Part shown: positions 1-7,205 of the stretch, piece by piece | Layout of the letters: every line of letters starts with the position of its first letter | Numbering within the stretch: position 1 is the first letter of the stretch | Assembly (NCBI GenBank): GCA_002414865.1 | Contig: DIAQ01000066.1 | Location: 1 to 28,650 of the forward strand | Direction: 5' to 3' | Source of the DNA: a candidate division Hyd24-12 bacterium UBA5074 | Lineage (GTDB): Bacteria; Fermentibacterota; Fermentibacteria; Fermentibacterales; Fermentibacteraceae | DNA length: 28,650 nt | Notes under the pieces: generated by a model | Databases searched by the model: none | What the model was told of the DNA's origin: nothing | What the model saw: the letters and a program-made list of their open reading frames with translations, nothing else | Position numbers and translations under genes: made by a program

Positions 1-218
1 CGGACCCTGCCCTCCTCCTTCTGCTTCTCGCAAGCCTTCTGGGCGGCGGCCACCCCGGCCAGCCCGGCCTCCACGGCCTCGTACTCGCCCCGGGCCTCGG
101 AGTTCTCCGCCTCGGCTATCTTCATCTCCTGGGGGATCCTGTCCAGATCCGCCCTGTTCCTCTCGATTTCCCTGTCGAGGAGCTGGAGCCTGATCAGGAG
201 ATCGAGGCCGTTTTCCAT
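1..218 (-). CDS. C4-type zinc-ribbon / coiled-coil protein (CdsZ-like), N-terminal fragment
   Basis: Only the first 72 codons are inside the window; the rest lies beyond base 1. The visible part is a charged, heptad-rich coiled coil starting MENGLDLLIRLQLLDREIE. This matches the N-terminal helical hairpin of the bacterial family that ends in a four-cysteine zinc ribbon (zf-RING_7, CdsZ). The zinc ribbon itself cannot be seen. The ATG at 218 is preceded by GGAAGGAG at suitable spacing. Only 19 nt separate the start codon from the U-tract of an upstream terminator, so the gene may be expressed by read-through from the tRNA pair or from an unseen promoter. Family members are proposed to act in nucleic-acid or translation-linked processes; no more specific role can be given from this fragment. 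Confidence 0.65.
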   Translation of the reverse strand, partial: MENGLDLLIRLQLLDREIERNRADLDRIPQEMKIAEAENSEARGEYEAVEAGLAGVAAAQKACEKQKEEGRV

Positions 219-237
219 CTGGCTCCTTCCGGGGCCG

Positions 238-275
238 AAAAAAAAGGCGGGGTGAGCGCCATGGCACACCCCGCC
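238..275 (-). terminator. Rho-independent terminator after tRNA-Ile2/tRNA-Val
   Basis: A perfect 9-bp stem (GGCGGGGTG at 246-254 with CACCCCGCC at 267-275) is followed on the minus strand by eight U residues (A run 238-245). The loop contains the self-complementary GCCATGGC, so the stem could extend. It lies after tRNA-Val and 19 nt before the start codon of the next gene. Confidence 0.88.
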
Positions 276-340
276 ACTCGACCCGGCATGTCGTCCCGGG
301 TCATGCATGGCCTGCGCGGAGGCATGCCTTCCCGGGAAAC

Positions 341-417
341 TGGTGGGCGGGACAGGATTCGAACCTGCGACCCCAAACGTGTGAAGCTTGTGCTCTAGCC
401 AACTGAGCTACCCGCCC
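341..417 (-). tRNA. tRNA-Val(CAC)
   Basis: A 77-nt cloverleaf on the minus strand. The acceptor stem is GGGCGGG/CCCGCCC, the D arm has TAGCTCAGTTGGCTAGAGC, and the anticodon stem CAAGC/GTTTG closes the loop TTCACAC with anticodon CAC. The T loop is TTCGAAT. CCA is encoded at 341-343. It lies 8 nt downstream of the CAU tRNA and is probably processed from the same transcript. Confidence 0.95.
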
Positions 418-425
418 CCGTCATC

Positions 426-502
426 TGGTGGGCCCACCTGGACTCGAACCAGGGACCAACCGGTTATGAGCCGGTGGCTCTAGCCAACTGAGCTATGGGC
501 CC
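426..502 (-). tRNA. tRNA with CAU anticodon, probably tRNA-Ile2 (elongator Met is the alternative)
   Basis: A 77-nt cloverleaf with acceptor GGGCCCA/TGGGCCC, anticodon stem ACCGG/CCGGT, loop CTCATAA (anticodon CAU) and encoded CCA at 426-428. The anticodon arm and T arm (GGTTCGAGTCC) resemble bacterial Ile2 tRNAs whose C34 is changed to lysidine by TilS. The sequence alone does not fully exclude elongator Met. It is not initiator Met: position 1-72 is paired, and the three G-C pairs expected at the base of the anticodon stem are absent. Confidence 0.9.
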
Positions 503-513
503 GGTGAAGGTCG

Positions 514-543
514 ATACTATGCGAGCCCGGCTCGAAGTGTCAA
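514..543 (-). promoter_or_regulatory. Sigma70-type promoter of the CAU-tRNA/tRNA-Val unit
   Basis: On the minus strand TTGACA (538-543, full consensus) is followed by an 18-nt spacer and TAGTAT (514-519). The predicted start is about 5 nt before the mature tRNA 5' end at 502. Confidence 0.75.
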
Positions 544-564
544 GCGCGGCGATGCGGCCGCTCG

Positions 565-594
565 TTGACCGCAGCGCTGCGTCAGGAGTACATT
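565..594 (+). promoter_or_regulatory. Sigma70-type promoter of tRNA-Leu
   Basis: TTGACC (565-570), an 18-nt spacer and TACATT (589-594) lie 20 nt before the tRNA-Leu 5' end. The same two hexamers at the same spacing precede tRNA-Pro(CGG) at 18639-18668, which strengthens both calls. Confidence 0.72.
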
Positions 595-614
595 TGCGAC
601 CTGCCCGCAGGAGT

Positions 615-700
615 GCCGGAGTGGCGGAATGGCAGACGCGGCGGACTCAAAATCCGCTGTCCGCAAGGGCGTGAGGGTTCGACTCCCTCCTCCGGCACCA
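615..700 (+). tRNA. tRNA-Leu(CAA)
   Basis: An 86-nt class II tRNA on the plus strand. The acceptor is GCCGGAG/CTCCGGC, the anticodon stem GCGGA/TCCGC holds loop CTCAAAA (anticodon CAA), and a long variable arm (TGTCCGCAAGGGCGT) precedes the T arm with TTCGACT. CCA is encoded at 698-700. It is transcribed divergently from the CAU/Val tRNA pair, with both promoters inside the 112-nt gap. Confidence 0.95.
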
Positions 701-701
701 C

Positions 702-794
702 GCTGGTTTCCGCCTCGGAAACCAGCAGCGCGGCAGCTCCCGGACTCCCCCTCGGGAGTCCGATTCGGCGTCAGGTGCCCTGCCCCAGGGCACC
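702..794. terminator. Three tandem perfect hairpins between tRNA-Leu and the PAS-receiver gene; possible bidirectional terminator
   Basis: Three adjacent perfect 9-bp hairpins: GCTGGTTTC/GAAACCAGC (702-726, loop 7), CGGACTCCC/GGGAGTCCG (741-762, loop 4) and GGTGCCCTG/CAGGGCACC (774-794, loop 3). The arm sequences are unrelated, so this is not a sequence repeat. None is followed by a T-run on either strand. They fill the interval between the convergent tRNA-Leu and PAS-receiver genes, so a U-less terminator or 3'-end stabiliser is the simplest reading. The rest of 701-867 shows nothing else. Confidence 0.55.
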
Positions 795-867
795 GGGAGC
801 AGATTTCCGGACATGCGAGAGCGCCAGGGCAGAACCTGTGCAGCGGATTGCTGGCGGGCACGGGGCG

Positions 868-1707
868 TCAGGCGCCGTTCCTGGCTCCGCTCGAGAGTAT
901 GCGCGATACAGCCTGAGCCAGATCGTTTATCGAGAAGGGCTTGGGCACATCGGACCAGCCCCTGCCCCTCACCAGCTCCTTCGACCTGCTCCCGGCGGAG
1001 AGCGCGACGATGACCGGGGTCCCGGGGAACCTCGAGAGCACGTCTTCGGCATCCTCAAGCCTGGAGGAATCGACCACCGCGAGGGTGGGCTTCCGGTTCG
1101 ACGGAAGAGAGTCGAAGAGGACGTCGGCATCGGGCGCCGAGATCACTTCCATGCCCAGCATCCTGAGCATCTCGGCGGCGGACTCCCTGGAGGATTCGGA
1201 GGGATCGAGGATGACCGCCATGTTGGTCCCCGCAGCCTGCTCCTCCTTCTTCGCGGCCGACTGCCTCGCCTTCGCGGCACGGGCTGACCTGCCGGTGAGC
1301 ACGGCTTCGAGCTGGGTGTCCAGGAGGACCGTCACCACGGCATTCCGGCCTGCGACTTCGACCGTGCTCGAGAACATGCTGCAGGCCACGCGCGACCCCA
1401 GCGAGTCGGTGACGATGGCTTGCTGTGCCCTCGCGCCCTTCCTGCCCCCGACCCCGTAGTCGATGACGATGTCCACCGCGGCTTCCGAGAGGGTCTTGCC
1501 TGTCAGTCCGGCGGTGTCCACCCCCAGGAGAGCGCCGGCGGCGGGATTTGCGGCGATCACTGCACCAGTCATGGAATCCGTGACGATCACCGCTATCGGC
1601 AGGGCCTGGAACAGGGGACCGGCGCCCACCGACTCGGAAACCGGGCGGCCATCCCCCTGGATGTCGTCAGGTTCCGCCATGGCGTCGCTGTTCTGGATAT
1701 AGGCCAA
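868..1707 (-). CDS. PAS-receiver two-domain regulatory protein
   Basis: A 279-aa soluble protein. A PAS domain fills roughly residues 28-135 (LPIAVIVTDSMTGAVIAANP is a typical PAS opening). A lysine/alanine-rich linker follows, then a receiver domain over about the last 120 residues. The receiver keeps the acidic pocket (VILD), the phospho-acceptor Asp in LAVVDSS, a Ser in the VIVALSAGS strand and the Lys in DVPKPF. No output or kinase domain follows. The start is taken as TTG at 1707 because AGGTGG-type SD bases (CCTCC at 1715-1719 on the plus strand) sit 7 nt upstream; an ATG lies nine codons further in. A promoter sits at 1736-1763. The input signal and kinase partner are unknown; the histidine-kinase-like protein at 13589-14320 is one candidate. 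Confidence 0.8.
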   Translation of the reverse strand: MAYIQNSDAMAEPDDIQGDGRPVSESVGAGPLFQALPIAVIVTDSMTGAVIAANPAAGALLGVDTAGLTGKTLSEAAVDIVIDYGVGGRKGARAQQAIVTDSLGSRVACSMFSSTVEVAGRNAVVTVLLDTQLEAVLTGRSARAAKARQSAAKKEEQAAGTNMAVILDPSESSRESAAEMLRMLGMEVISAPDADVLFDSLPSNRKPTLAVVDSSRLEDAEDVLSRFPGTPVIVALSAGSRSKELVRGRGWSDVPKPFSINDLAQAVSRILSSGARNGA

Positions 1708-1735
1708 GCTGGCACCTCCCCGCCCGACTCCGGGC

Positions 1736-1763
1736 ATGATCGATCACGGTCATACAATGTAAA
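1736..1763 (-). promoter_or_regulatory. Candidate promoter of the PAS-receiver gene
   Basis: On the minus strand TTTACA (1758-1763) lies 16 nt from GATCAT (1736-1741). The predicted start near 1729 leaves a leader of about 20 nt containing the GGAGG before the TTG start. This lies in the 94-nt gap after the GGDEF-HEAT gene, so the PAS-receiver gene need not depend on the long upstream operon. Confidence 0.5.
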
Positions 1764-1801
1764 CTGGGATCATGCAGGAGTCATCCCCCCGGCCTCCCGG
1801 A

Positions 1802-3778
1802 TCAGCGGGAGCCTTCAGGGCCGCCCAGCGCGGCCTCCAGGGCTGACAGCACGGCCCTCGCAGCCGCGACCGAGACCTCGCGTCTGGGATGCCGGAGCAG
1901 GCCGAGGAACGCTCCGGGGGGGATCCCCGATCCTGCCGCGTGCCGTATGAAGGCGAGGAGGGCCTCCCGCTCCACCAGGTCGGGATCGCGGCGCACCCTG
2001 GCGGAGACGCACTCGACCAGCGAGGCCGGTATCGCCACCTGTCTCTTTTCCAGCGCTGTGAGCAGGAACGAGAACGTCCTCCCCCCGCATGTCCGCAGCA
2101 GCGTCAGGAGGCCTTCGCGCACCGCGTGGGAGGCTGGTGCCGACGACGACGCCAGGCAGATCAGCGCCGGGATGGCGCAATTCCCGCCCGAGGCGGCCAG
2201 GTCCAGCGAGACCTGTTCGACCTTCCCGCGCGCCTTCTCCCCCAGCGGGTCGGGTCTCAGGAACGGAAGGGCCGAAGCGGCTTCGCCTGCATGCGAGGCC
2301 TCGGCGGCCAGGGCGACGGCGCACTCGTCGGTGCCGCATCGCGCGATCGCCCTCCAGAGCTCCTCGCGGGGCCTGTAGCAGGGGTCCTCGGCCATCTCGA
2401 GGAGTGCGGGACCCGCCAGGGGGGAGGCGAGAGAAGCCAGCCCGTCCAGGGCGGCCATCCTCTCCTCCAGGAGATCCCGGGTCGAGCGCCCTCCGCAGCC
2501 GTCCCTGGCGGATCCCAGGAGGGCGTCCAGCGCCTCCTCTCCGCCGGCCGAGCCCAGCGAGCGGAGCGCCGCCCTGCGAACCCAGGAGCTCCTGTCCCCC
2601 ATGGCCGCCCTCGCAGCCCCGGAAGCCCCGGGCAGCCCGGAGACCGCCACCGCCTCGACCGCCCGGGTCCTGACATGAGGGCTGGCATCGGAGAGAGCAG
2701 CCGTCAGTGCGTCTGCCGATGCAGGGTCGCCCAGCGCTCCGAGGGAGAGGGCCGCGCTCTTCCTCAGCCCCGGAGGCGCATTGCACGACAGGAACGAGGC
2801 GAGGGGTCTTCTCATCCGTCCGTCGCCGGTCACACCGGCAGCCTCCAGGACGGCCTTGGCGTCGGCCAGAGTGAGCCTGCCCTCGCCTAGTGCGGCCTCC
2901 AGCGCGCCGACCGACTCCTCCGGCCTTCCCGGCAGCACGTCGGAGACCCGGGACAGGACAGGATCGCCCCTCCTCCTCTTCTTCTCCCTGCCCGCTCTCG
3001 CCGCCAGCTCCTCCACCGTCGCGCATCCGCCGGGGGTCACGATTGAGATGCAGATATCGAGGAAACCGAAGAACCTGTACCTTCCCCATCTGTCGAGGGC
3101 CTCTATGCCCCCGGCCGCCCTGTCGGCATCCCCGTAGAGCATGGGGACCGCGCTGCGGAATGCGGCGGCGGCAGAGGACAGCCCTGCCTCCAACGCCTGT
3201 CCGGGCCCGGCGCAGAGAAAGTCGTCACCGCCTATATGGCCGACGAAGCAGCCCACGAGGCGGTCCGTCAGACAGGAGGCGAGGAGCCGGATCGCGGTAT
3301 CGCCGGCGGCGAAGCCGTAGCAGTCGTTGAAGGGCTTGAAGTCGGTGATGTCGATGTACGCGGCCGGGTGTCCGGCTGCCAGGACGGTTTCCTCGAGAGC
3401 CCGGCGGATGGCGGAGTTCCCGGGCAGGCCGGTGAGCGGGCTGATCTCCTCCGCGGCCCTCATCCTCTCGAGGAGGAGCAGGGCGGCATCCTCAAGCTCG
3501 TCCCTGCGCCCCAGCGGGCCGAGGACTCCGGAGGCTCCGGACCTGAGCCAGGCCAGCGGAGAGCCGCCGCAGGCAGCGACCCAGGGCATCCCCGCACCCG
3601 TGAGCCGGGATACGAGGTCGGAGGTCTCCTCCGGAGCGCCGAAGCCGCTCAATACGGCGATGGAGCCCTGAAGGACCTCCGGAGGCCCGGCATCAGGCGT
3701 CAGCCACAGGACGCGAGTCGAAGATGGCTCTCCCATTCCTCCATCCGATTGTTCCGCTGCGCGGCGCCGGGCCTTCAC
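1802..3778 (-). CDS. Receiver-like / GGDEF / HEAT-repeat fusion protein (putative diguanylate cyclase)
   Basis: A 658-aa soluble protein and the last gene of the long operon. Residues 20-105 look like a degenerate receiver domain without a clear phospho-acceptor. A GGDEF domain spans about 110-270, with SPLTGLPGN, metal-binding YIDITDFKPFND and the signature as GGDDF (183-187), so the active site looks intact. No RxxD inhibitory site precedes it. The remainder (about 290-650) is a series of alanine/leucine-rich HEAT-like helical pairs such as LRKSAALSLGALGDPASADAL. Known GGDEF proteins make cyclic di-GMP; that this one does is inference. The start is GTG at 3778, inside the preceding CNNM gene (86-nt overlap). 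An ATG at 3736 with GGAGG one base upstream is the alternative and leaves a 44-nt overlap. Confidence 0.8.
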   Translation of the reverse strand: MKARRRAAEQSDGGMGEPSSTRVLWLTPDAGPPEVLQGSIAVLSGFGAPEETSDLVSRLTGAGMPWVAACGGSPLAWLRSGASGVLGPLGRRDELEDAALLLLERMRAAEEISPLTGLPGNSAIRRALEETVLAAGHPAAYIDITDFKPFNDCYGFAAGDTAIRLLASCLTDRLVGCFVGHIGGDDFLCAGPGQALEAGLSSAAAAFRSAVPMLYGDADRAAGGIEALDRWGRYRFFGFLDICISIVTPGGCATVEELAARAGREKKRRRGDPVLSRVSDVLPGRPEESVGALEAALGEGRLTLADAKAVLEAAGVTGDGRMRRPLASFLSCNAPPGLRKSAALSLGALGDPASADALTAALSDASPHVRTRAVEAVAVSGLPGASGAARAAMGDRSSWVRRAALRSLGSAGGEEALDALLGSARDGCGGRSTRDLLEERMAALDGLASLASPLAGPALLEMAEDPCYRPREELWRAIARCGTDECAVALAAEASHAGEAASALPFLRPDPLGEKARGKVEQVSLDLAASGGNCAIPALICLASSSAPASHAVREGLLTLLRTCGGRTFSFLLTALEKRQVAIPASLVECVSARVRRDPDLVEREALLAFIRHAAGSGIPPGAFLGLLRHPRREVSVAAARAVLSALEAALGGPEGSR

Positions 3779-4709
3779 CCCCTTCGCCGAGCACGAGGTC
3801 CATGACGGAATCAGAGTCGAGCAGGCCGCTCGGTTGTCCGCTGCGCCCGAGGACGACTCCAGCAGGCGCCCCCGCCCTTCTCAACAGGTACAGGGCCTTG
3901 CCGAGGACCGTCTTCGAATCGAAGTAGGGCATGCCCTCGGTGATGCGGGCTATCTCGAGGCCGGGGTCGGCCCTCAGGACTGCCGCGGTCCTCGCGCAGC
4001 CCAGGAGGTTTCCGCCCGCGTCGTCACGCTCGAAGACGAGCAGGTAGCTCGACCCGCTCCTCGCCGCCGCCTCCCGGGTCTCTCCTATTTTCGACGATGA
4101 GGAGAGGAAGGGGAAGGCCTCCACCGGCCTGGCCACGTCTCCGGCGACGGCGGAGCCCAGTCTGAGCAGCTTCTCGGCCTCCCGGCCCGCCTCCTCGCCC
4201 TCGGCCACGAGGAAGGAGCGGACCTCCTCCCTGCTCTCGAAGAACCTGGAGGAGCGTTTCCTTTTCATGAGGATACCGGGCAGCACGTTGGCCGCGGCGA
4301 CCAGCGGCAGGAAGAGGATGCGGAGGGCCTTCAGCACCGGGACGAGGGAGTCCACGAGGCTGTCCCTCCAGACGAAGGCGAGCTGCTTGGGCACGACCTC
4401 TGCGAAGATCAGGATGAGCACCGCGGTGACGGCGGCCGCGGCGGGCTCGGCCCAGGCGTGGTCGAGCCTGGAGGCGAGTCTCGCGGAGACTGCCGAGGCG
4501 AGGACGGTGCCGATGTTCGTGCCGACCAGCGTGGTGGTCAGGTACAGTTCGGGCCGGGCAAGCAGCTTCGAGGTCGCACGGGCTCCTGATCTGCCCTCGC
4601 GGACCCTGCCCAGGACACGGATGCGGCTCGCCGCCGAGCAGGCCGTCTCGCTGCCGCTGCAGAACGCGGTGAGGGCGAACGCAAGCAGCAGGAGGAGCCA
4701 GTCAGTCAT
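3693..4709 (-). CDS. CNNM (DUF21)-domain membrane protein lacking a CorC_HlyC tail
   Basis: A 338-aa inner-membrane protein. The N-terminal half is a CNNM/DUF21 domain with FCSGSETACSAAS, TTTLVGTNIGTVLAS and IFAEVVPKQLAFVW, the conserved segments of the family, and about four hydrophobic segments. The region after residue 160 fits weakly to a CBS pair. The CorC_HlyC domain that normally ends HlyC/CorC proteins is absent. Family members are linked to magnesium or cobalt transport and homeostasis; transport here is inference. It starts with ATG at 4709, 8 nt inside the end of the full-length paralogue upstream. The two may form a heteromer, as seen for other tandem CNNM pairs. Confidence 0.82.
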   Translation of the reverse strand: MTDWLLLLLAFALTAFCSGSETACSAASRIRVLGRVREGRSGARATSKLLARPELYLTTTLVGTNIGTVLASAVSARLASRLDHAWAEPAAAAVTAVLILIFAEVVPKQLAFVWRDSLVDSLVPVLKALRILFLPLVAAANVLPGILMKRKRSSRFFESREEVRSFLVAEGEEAGREAEKLLRLGSAVAGDVARPVEAFPFLSSSSKIGETREAAARSGSSYLLVFERDDAGGNLLGCARTAAVLRADPGLEIARITEGMPYFDSKTVLGKALYLLRRAGAPAGVVLGRSGQPSGLLDSDSVMDLVLGEGGEGPAPRSGTIGWRNGRAIFDSRPVADA

Positions 4710-5928
4710 CGACCGTCCTCCCCTCCCTGGCGGCCGCCATGGCGAAGACCCGCTCGATCCTCGGCCCCGAGGCCCTGACGATGGTGATCACGGCTCCGGA
4801 GACCTCCATCTTCTCCCCCTCCGCGGGTATCCTGCCGCAGGACTCCTCCACGAGCCCGGCCACCGTCTCCGAGTGACTCGACTCGAGCTGAACGCCCAGC
4901 AGGCGGGAGAGGGCGTCTATCTTCAGGTCGCCCGGAACCGAGAAGCCCTTGCCGTGTCTGTGCACACCCGACGGGAGTTCCTTCCTTCCCCCCATGGCGT
5001 GGAAGACCGCGAATTCGACGATATCCTCGACGGTGACGATCCCGGACCAGTCGCCGTACTCGTCGAAGACTGCGCCCATGGGGGACTTGCCGGAGCGCAG
5101 TTCCTCCAGCACGGAGGCCAGATTCGCATTTTCGGGGAAGGAGGCCATCCAGTAGACCGGGAAGCTCCTGGAGTCCGGGCTGCACAGGATGTCTCGCGCG
5201 TCGACGAAGCCCAGCACCCTGTCCTTCGAGGTTCCCAGCAGCGGGTACCTCGTGAACCCCCCTGACGAGACAGTGCCGACCAGGCGGTCCCTGGTCCATC
5301 CCGTGCGCACTGCCGAAACGCCGGCCCTGGGGACCATCGCCTCGGTGCAGAGACGTTCTCCGAGCGTGAGCAGGGAGACGGTGACCAGGGCTTCGCTGCC
5401 CAGAACGCCCTCGGAGTGGCCCAGCTCGAGAAGGGAGATTATCTCGGCCTCTGACAGAGGCTTGTGCTCCGTGCCCGCTCCCGAGAGACGGACTGCCGCC
5501 GAGGCGATCCTGGCCAGGAGCGAGGAAACCGGGGAGGAGATGGCGACGATCGCGGATATGATGACCGAAACCCTCGGAGCCAGCCTCTCGGCGTAGCTGG
5601 AGGCCAGCACCTTGGGAGTCACCTCGCCTACGGCCAGGAGCACGAAAGTCATGCCGAACACCGAGATCGCGAGACCGGCGGTCCCGCCGACCAGCCTGTC
5701 GACCGCCACGGAGGCCAGGGAGGCCGCGAACACGTTCACCAGGGTGTTCCCCAGGAGGATCGAGGACAGCAGCCTGTCCGATCTGGACAGCAGATGGAGC
5801 ACCCGCCTCCCGCTCCTCGATGCGGACAAGCGCGACCTCTGCAGGGGATTCAGGCTGAAGAGGGCCGTCTCGGAGCCGCTGAAGAAGGCCGATGCTCCCA
5901 GGAGCAGGACGAGGAGGAGAAGGCTCAG
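4702..5928 (-). CDS. HlyC/CorC-family transporter (CNNM + CBS pair + CorC_HlyC)
   Basis: About 408 aa with full family architecture. A CNNM domain (1-185) carries AFFSGSETALFSL, SILLGNTLVNVFAAS and LAVGEVTPKVLASSYAERLA. A CBS pair (about 190-310) includes EAMVPRAGVSAV and VFDEYGDWSGIVTVEDIVE. A C-terminal CorC_HlyC domain (about 325-400) includes FSVPGDLKIDALSRLLGV and ETVAGLVEESCGRIP. The protein probably handles divalent cations at the inner membrane. The reading frame has no ATG, GTG or TTG just before the first membrane helix. The best start is CTG at 5928, which overlaps the stop of the NHL gene as CTGA, the same geometry as the ATGA junctions elsewhere. ATC at 5934 is a less likely alternative. 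An earlier standard start would need to lie far inside the NHL gene. Confidence 0.88.
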   Translation of the reverse strand: MSLLLLVLLLGASAFFSGSETALFSLNPLQRSRLSASRSGRRVLHLLSRSDRLLSSILLGNTLVNVFAASLASVAVDRLVGGTAGLAISVFGMTFVLLAVGEVTPKVLASSYAERLAPRVSVIISAIVAISSPVSSLLARIASAAVRLSGAGTEHKPLSEAEIISLLELGHSEGVLGSEALVTVSLLTLGERLCTEAMVPRAGVSAVRTGWTRDRLVGTVSSGGFTRYPLLGTSKDRVLGFVDARDILCSPDSRSFPVYWMASFPENANLASVLEELRSGKSPMGAVFDEYGDWSGIVTVEDIVEFAVFHAMGGRKELPSGVHRHGKGFSVPGDLKIDALSRLLGVQLESSHSETVAGLVEESCGRIPAEGEKMEVSGAVITIVRASGPRIERVFAMAAAREGRTVDD

Positions 5929-7205
5929 TTGGATTCCGGACCGCCCTGTCCGATGTCGAAGCTCTCCTCCCAGGTCTTCTCGAAGTAACCCCTGCTCGAG
6001 TAGGTCGGCTCGATCACCACACGGAGCCTGTAGAGCCCCGGAGGGGCCGGGGAGCCGCTGTCGAGGATGCCATCCCACTCCAGGGACACGGTCCTGTCCT
6101 CGCTCCGCCAGCCGTCGAACGCGTGCGCGGTCCCGCCCTCGGGATCGAGGACGGACGCCGTCACGTTGGAGGGTTCCGAGAGGGTCGCGGAGAACGAGAA
6201 TCCGTGCCCTGAGGGCTCGAATTCGACGCCGGTGAAGTCGGAGCCCACCCAGAAGTAGCGCGCACCCTCCTTCTCGGCGACGAAGACCTGGCCGTATCGC
6301 CTCCAGATGGCGAGCCCGGTCGGAGCGTCGAGCTGCGTGTCGCCCGTGCCGGGTTCTCCGAAGCTGCAGATGTAGTTCAGGTTGCGATCGAACTTGTGTA
6401 TGCGGCAGGCTATGCTGTCGGAGACGAGGACGTTGCCGAAGTAGTCGATCACGGGATAGTTGAAGAACGACCCCCCGCAGGACTCGGTCGTCACCGTCGC
6501 CGAGACCTCCCCGCCGCGGACGACCGCGAGCGAGCTCCCGTCCCCGGTCACAACCGCCTGGAACTCGTCCTCCCTGTAGAAGTCCCAGCGGCCGCCGCCG
6601 TAGGCCGCGACGCCCCTGGGCGAATCGAGGGCGAGCGTCGAAGGGACGGCATCGCCGGGGTTCTCGTAACACAGCAGGAGCCCGCGCCCGCGGTCCGTGA
6701 CCCAGATCCTCCCGTCGGACCCGAGAGCGACTCCCCAGGGCTCTTCGAGGCCCCCCTCGATCGTGCCGGCCGGGCGGAGCCTGGCCCCGTCGCGCCGGAG
6801 GACGACCACACGGGAGTTCCCGGTGTCGGCCACGATGACCCTGCCCTCCTTGTCGGCGGCAATGCCGTGGGGCGACATCAATTCGTCATCGGCGCTCCCC
6901 TCGGAGCCGTAGAGCCCCAGGGTGTACATGCTGGCGTTGTAGATGATCTGCCCCGTGCCGCTGTTCACGCCGTACACGGCCAGCTCGTCGTCATCCCCCT
7001 GCCCCGGGGAGTTCCACTCGTCGAGCTTCACGCAGGCGAGCCCCTGTGGATCGGAAAATCTCACGAGCCCTCCCAGGAGCACCGCGAGCTGCTCGGTGCC
7101 AGCCCTGTAGATGCCCATGCAATGCCCGAAGGGAGGGAACACGATCATCGTGGGACCCGGCGGATCCACGGCGAGGGTCAGGATCAGAGCGGCTATCGCA
7201 GTCAT
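5925..7205 (-). CDS. Secreted NHL-repeat beta-propeller protein with C-terminal Ig/FlgD-like domain
   Basis: A 426-aa protein with a short N-terminal hydrophobic segment (MTAIAALILTLAV), probably a signal peptide. NHL-type repeats follow: LMSPHGIAADKEGRVIVADT, EPWGVALGSDGRIWVTDRG, FNYPVIDYFGNVLVSDSIA and LDAPTGLAIWRRYGQVFVAE. The last 110 residues form a beta-rich module (PPGLYRLRVVIE) like FlgD-type Ig domains. Such propellers usually bind proteins or glycans; no catalytic signature is seen. ATG at 7205 overlaps the transglycosylase stop as ATGA, and GGGAGG lies 5 nt upstream. Coupling to the transglycosylase suggests an envelope role, which is inference. Upstream in-frame sequence lies inside the transglycosylase gene and is not coding. 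Confidence 0.8.
   Translation of the reverse strand: MTAIAALILTLAVDPPGPTMIVFPPFGHCMGIYRAGTEQLAVLLGGLVRFSDPQGLACVKLDEWNSPGQGDDDELAVYGVNSGTGQIIYNASMYTLGLYGSEGSADDELMSPHGIAADKEGRVIVADTGNSRVVVLRRDGARLRPAGTIEGGLEEPWGVALGSDGRIWVTDRGRGLLLCYENPGDAVPSTLALDSPRGVAAYGGGRWDFYREDEFQAVVTGDGSSLAVVRGGEVSATVTTESCGGSFFNYPVIDYFGNVLVSDSIACRIHKFDRNLNYICSFGEPGTGDTQLDAPTGLAIWRRYGQVFVAEKEGARYFWVGSDFTGVEFEPSGHGFSFSATLSEPSNVTASVLDPEGGTAHAFDGWRSEDRTVSLEWDGILDSGSPAPPGLYRLRVVIEPTYSSRGYFEKTWEESFDIGQGGPESN

Noticed and set aside
702..794. Hairpin cluster as a CRISPR or transposon end
   Set aside because: The three palindromes differ in sequence and spacing, no spacers or cas genes exist, and no transposase is nearby.
565..1287. 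Open frame running through tRNA-Leu
   Set aside because: It includes the tRNA gene and the hairpins and overlaps the PAS-receiver gene antisense; no protein signature.
5929..6672. N-terminal extension of the CorC-type frame
   Set aside because: The extension overlaps the NHL gene in another frame and is Arg-rich without family similarity; the family begins at the first membrane helix.
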